DNA of 64,000 bases from Castor canadensis (taxonomy: Eukaryota; Chordata; Mammalia; Rodentia; Castoridae), in assembly GCF_047511655.1 (NCBI RefSeq), contig NC_133397.1, positions 16,765,501 through 16,829,500 on the forward strand. Direction: 5' to 3'. Numbering within the stretch: the first letter of the stretch is position 1; each line of letters opens with the position of its first letter. Of the stretch, positions 60,769 to 64,000 are shown piece by piece. The translations under genes and the position numbers were made by a program. A model generated the notes under the pieces. That model saw nothing but the letters and a program-made list of their open reading frames with translations, did no database searches and was not told where the DNA came from.

Positions 60769-61112
60769 CTTTGTGTGTGTGTGTGTGTGTGGTACTTGGG
60801 GGTTGAACTCAGGACTTCACGCCAGCTAGGCAGACACTATTGCTTGAGCCATACCCCTAACCCTTCTTGGTTTAGTTATTTTGGGATTAGGGTCTTACAT
60901 TTATGACTGGGATGGCCTGGCCCACAATCCTCCTATTTATGCTTCCTGTGCAGCTGGGATGAAAGCCATACCCTACCACACCCAGCTTTTGGTTGAGATG
61001 GGGCACTCAAAATGCCAATTGTTTGCTCATGCTGACCTTGAACCACTATCCTCTCAATCTCTTCTTCCTGAGTAGCTGGGATTATAAGCATGTGCCACCA
61101 CACCCAGCTACA
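60769..61112 (-). repeat. Composite ID/B1 SINE, long form
   Basis: A (TG)n tract at 60771-60791 replaces the tail, then GGGGTTGAACTCAGGACTTC and two B1-like pieces ending AGTAGCTGGGATTATAAGCA. Confidence 0.82.
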
Positions 61113-61197
61113 CTTTATACTTTTGCTATTAATTATATTTTTATGCTAAAGTAACTTGATAGTAAGAGCCAATTTTCCATTTCTTTAGTTCGAACTT

Positions 61198-61275
61198 TTT
61201 TGTTTGTTTGTTCTGGATGCAGAGAATTGAACCAAGGCCTTGCACTCTACCACTGAGCTACTTTCCCAATCCCAA
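61198..61275 (-). repeat. ID-like SINE
   Basis: On plus: GAGAATTGAACCAAGGCCTT, ACTCTACCACTGAGCTAC. Confidence 0.75.
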
Positions 61276-61394
61276 TTAGAATGTCTTGATTAGACTAGTC
61301 CATTTGTAAGTCTACCTTGTTTCAACACCTCATTGAATGCCTTAGAGCTTAATGTCACCCTCCAAAAATGATCTTATCTCAAAGAAGCAAGGGA

Positions 61395-61700
61395 CACTAA
61401 AATGGAGTTGCTGCTGTTGCTACTGTTGCACTGGTTGGGCTCCTTGAGGCTCCTGGAAAGTGATGTCAGGCCCTGAGGGCTCAATATCACCTTTTCCACC
61501 AAACCCCACAATGGTAACATGACCCCTGGTTGTGCCTCTTAGCAAGCCCACAGCTGTGCCAGCTGCAGTGGTTGGCATCTGAGCCATCTGACCTGGCTGT
61601 CAGGGTGCAGCAACAGATGAGCTATCTGTGGATTGGTGGAGCTGATGCTGGCTAATGGTGGCATGGGCATGGCTGTCACATACGTGGCTGATTGTATGGA
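61395..61700 (-). pseudogene. CHCHD2: CHCHD2 processed pseudogene, partial
   Basis: The parent encodes a mitochondrial intermembrane-space/nuclear CHCH-domain protein. Minus-strand nucleotides translate in one frame to GQMAQMPTTAAGTAVG and then, after decay, to GPDITFQEPQGAQPVQQ, which match the central hydrophobic region and the DITYQEPQG segment of CHCHD2. Upstream, SSVAAP before QPGQMAQ also fits, with a stop between. No introns are visible. The C-terminal CHCH domain with its paired cysteines is missing, and a stop follows the Gln run. CHCHD10 is the alternative parent, but EPQG and the Gln stretch favour CHCHD2. It sits inside the block interrupting the hAT fossil. Confidence 0.72.
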
Positions 61701-61724
61701 GGGACCACTTGGGAGGTGTAACTT

Positions 61725-62116
61725 CACTTCTATATCAGTTACTTTTCCCATCATTGACATAACAATTGATATAACTGACAGAAACAGTTTAAGAGAGGGA
61801 AGATTTATTTTGGCTCATGGTTTTAGTCCATGATGGTGGAAAGAGCGTGGCAGAGCAGAGCAGTTCACATCATGGTAGCTAGGAAGCAGAGAAAGGGAGC
61901 GAGAAGAGTATAAGAAGGAACCAGGGCAAGACATAACCCCAACAGCATGCCAGTAACCTACTTCCTCCAACTAGGCCTCATTTCCTATGTTTTATCAATA
62001 ATGCTGCCCAATAATGCTATCAGATGATGACTCCATCCCTCAGAATCCAGTCACTTCCAAACGCCCATCAGTGGCAACCAAGGCCCCAATACATTTCGTA
62101 TTCAACCCATGACAGT
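61725..62116 (-). repeat. MaLR-type LTR
   Basis: On plus: GAAGATTTATTTTGGCTCAT (inverse AATAAA), GCAGAGCAGTTCACATCATG and CCTACTTCCTCCAACTAGGC, typical of ERVL-MaLR LTRs read backwards. Confidence 0.6.
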
Positions 62117-62192
62117 TTCTCTGTGTCATCACATTATCTTTAAATTTTGGAAAACACAGTTTTCTATGTTGTCTATGTTAACATATAATGGA

Positions 62193-62375
62193 TTTAGTAG
62201 TAGTAGTAGTAGTACTGGGGATTGAACTCAGGGCCCTGCACTTGCTAGGCAAGTACTCTACCACTTGAGCCACACCTCTAGTTCTTTTGGTTTTAGTTTG
62301 TTTTTCAGATGGGGTCTGGAGAAAGCTTTGCCTGGGCTGGGCTGGAACCACAATCCTCCTGTTTCTGCCTCTTCA
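62193..62375 (-). repeat. ID/B1 composite SINE with (AGT)n tail
   Basis: TAGTAGTAGTAGTAGTAGTA, then GGGATTGAACTCAGGGCCCT, TCTACCACTTGAGCCACACC and a partial B1. Confidence 0.82.
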
Positions 62376-62679
62376 GAAATTGTTTTAAAACAATTTATAA
62401 CTATTTTAACCTTTTCTCAGTTTTACTTCCACTAAGTATATACATCAATAACTAACTCAAATAAACAAAAGTTTGTGTCCTCTACAGTTTTCATGAATAT
62501 AAAGAAGTTCTACACCAAAGCATTTGAGAACCACTAACTTAAATCTTCTCACTTCCCTGTGGATGATGGCTGCAGGTATTCAGAGTAGTGATGCCAGGAT
62601 ATTAAGAGCGGCCATCAGAAAAAAGTTTTAACAGAGAAGGAAAGAGAATTTAGGATTTAAAAATTCTTACTACTGTTTT

Positions 62680-62960
62680 ACTTGATTTGGACTGCTGTAA
62701 TAAAATACCATATACGGCATGTATTATAAACAACAGAAAATCATTTCTCACAGTTCTGGAGTCGGAAGTCCAAGATCAAGGTGCTATTAGATTTGGTGTC
62801 TGGTGAAGGCCTCCTTTTTGTTGTGTCCTCACATGATGAAAAGGGTGAAGGACCCCTTTAAAAGGTCACAAATTCTGTTTATAAGGCCCCATACTCATGA
62901 CCTAATTGCCTCCCAGTACTGTTATCTTGGGGAATAGGCTTTCAACATGATTTAAGGAGA
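62680..62960 (-). repeat. MLT1-type MaLR LTR
   Basis: On plus: ACTGCTGTAATAAAATACCA, TCTCACAGTTCTGGAGTCGG, AAGTCCAAGATCAAGGTGCT, TCATGACCTAATTGCCTCCC. Confidence 0.75.
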
Positions 62961-63815
62961 TACACGAACATTCCAATCATGGCACTGGATTTAAACAGTT
63001 CTACATTAATTTCAACGTAGATCATCAATTTGTCACTGTTTGCTTGGAAGCCCCTTGTCAGAATCTCAGTTTCTTTACCTGTAAAATAGACATAAACTTT
63101 TCTTCCTAATGAAGTTTTAATTTCTTTACTCTGGTGAAAGGAGAAAGTAACCATGACATAAAATATTTCTGTAAGCTAATTATTCACCTCCAGTCTCTCA
63201 AGGTATTTTTTGTCTGTTGATATTGGTGATTATTTCATCTAATCAAATTAAATATGTAGTTTCTGATTTCATTTGCTCCAGAATATTAGAAGAATTAATT
63301 GGTAAGTGTTGGCCAGTTACCTTGAAGATAAAAGTGGTATATAATTATCACCATAGGAAAAATACTTTCTGTATACTTGGCTGAAATTACCATTGAAATA
63401 GTGAAATTAAATCTTACCCTTAATGACTTCTGGTATGAATGTGATAGCATAGCTTCAGCACCATTTTCCTTTAAGTGATATAAAAGCAACAAAATGAATG
63501 AACAAAACAGTGAGCTCAATCTCCAGCAAGTTTAGAAGCAGATATAATCCATAACCTTCAAAATACAAATTGGGGCTACTAAGAGCAGCTGAAATTTGAC
63601 AGAAGCCAATAGGAGAAGAAGGCAAAGACATGTCAAGTACAGGCAGCAGCAGAGACCAAAAAGCATAAGAAACGTGCTTCCCAAGGTGGGGGACTCACCA
63701 CGTTGTGCAGGTGTGTGTCTTATTGTCAGTGAATCTGGTCCCCATGTCATCCTGAAAGCAAGTTTACTTCAGAGTAGCAAAAGAAATTGGCTACACACAA
63801 AAAATTAAACAGAGA
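62961..63815. other. Intergenic, nothing recognised
   Basis: AT-rich, short frames only, no repeat assigned. Confidence 0.5.
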
Positions 63816-63824
63816 AGCCATATG

Positions 63825-64000
63825 CCTTTGCCTTGCTAGGGCTGCCATAATAAAATGCCATAAACTAAGTGGTATTGTTTAACAACAAAGGTACTGCCCA
63901 TTGTTCTGGTGGCTCAAAGTCCTAGATCAAAGTGTTGGCAAAGTTGGCTTCTTCTGAGAGCTATAAGGGAGAATCTATTTCATGCCTCTTTCTTAGATCC
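63825..64000 (-). repeat. MLT1-type MaLR LTR, cut by the window edge
   Basis: On plus: GCTAGGGCTGCCATAATAAA, ATTGTTCTGGTGGCTCAAAG, TCCTAGATCAAAGTG. Same class as 62680-62960. Confidence 0.65.

Larger units (their letters stand above)
59378..62536 (+). mobile_element. hAT (Charlie-type) DNA transposon fossil, interrupted
   Basis: Inverted termini CAATGGTTCCCAAA at 59378-59391 and TTTGAGAACCACTA at 62523-62536 match as degenerate hAT-Charlie ends. Between them, decayed transposase sequence lies at about 59740-60050 and 60250-60600 in plus orientation. It includes a C-terminal dimerisation-region stretch near 60420-60560 (nucleotides GCAGAAGCAGATGTGAGAAT). Element sequence resumes near 62140. 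An ID SINE (60172), and a block with a composite SINE, another ID, a CHCHD2 pseudogene and a MaLR LTR (about 60610-62130) interrupt it. No intact transposase remains. The same superfamily gave rise to ZBED5/FAM200-type host genes. Confidence 0.7.

Overview
This is mammalian nuclear DNA, almost certainly from a rodent. Two protein genes lie on the minus strand with their internal order conserved: MATN3 (matrilin-3; exons 1 and 2 only, the rest runs off the left edge) and LAPTM4A (complete, seven coding exons, 233 codons plus stop). They are also neighbours on human chromosome 2p24. The window is full of composite B1-like plus ID-like SINEs whose tRNA-derived part reads TGGCTCAAGTGGTAGAGC. I associate that form with castorimorph rodents (beaver and allies), but the species call is only an inference.

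Layout, left to right. 1-5460: intron 2, exon 2, intron 1, exon 1 and the GC-rich promoter of MATN3. The introns carry a MIR, an L1 fragment and an MLT1-type LTR. 5460-8480: intergenic DNA with old LINE and MaLR pieces, one SINE and a possible solo LTR. 8480-25252: one nested endogenous-retrovirus complex. Its outer layer is a class II (betaretrovirus/IAP-like) provirus on the minus strand, with two ~405 bp LTRs (24842-25246 and 8486-8891) and a matching 6-bp target-site duplication GTCAAG on its outer flanks. Inside it lie a class I (gammaretrovirus-like) provirus at 15036-23204 with its own 4-bp duplication CTTA, an L1 5' fragment at 11613-13326 with a 16-bp duplication, and a SINE. All viral genes are broken by stops and frameshifts.

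25253-37380: intergenic DNA with MER5, L1, MIR and SINE copies, including a 3.6 kb 5'-truncated L1 at 30975-34640. 37385-56340: LAPTM4A, with its 3'UTR and poly(A) signal at the left, a large intron 1 holding old L1 sequence, and a CpG-rich promoter with NRF1-like, CCAAT and CLEAR-like elements at the right. 56340-64000: intergenic DNA with two same-family LTRs in inverted orientation, a near-complete hAT (Charlie-type) DNA transposon fossil (59378-62536) interrupted by SINEs, a CHCHD2 processed pseudogene and a MaLR LTR, and two more MLT1-type LTRs.

The two genes do not form a pathway: MATN3 is a secreted cartilage matrix adaptor and LAPTM4A a four-pass late-endosome/lysosome membrane protein. 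No bacterial-style systems, CRISPR arrays or RNA genes are present. The most unusual object is the nested provirus complex, reconstructed here from three independent sets of target-site duplications.
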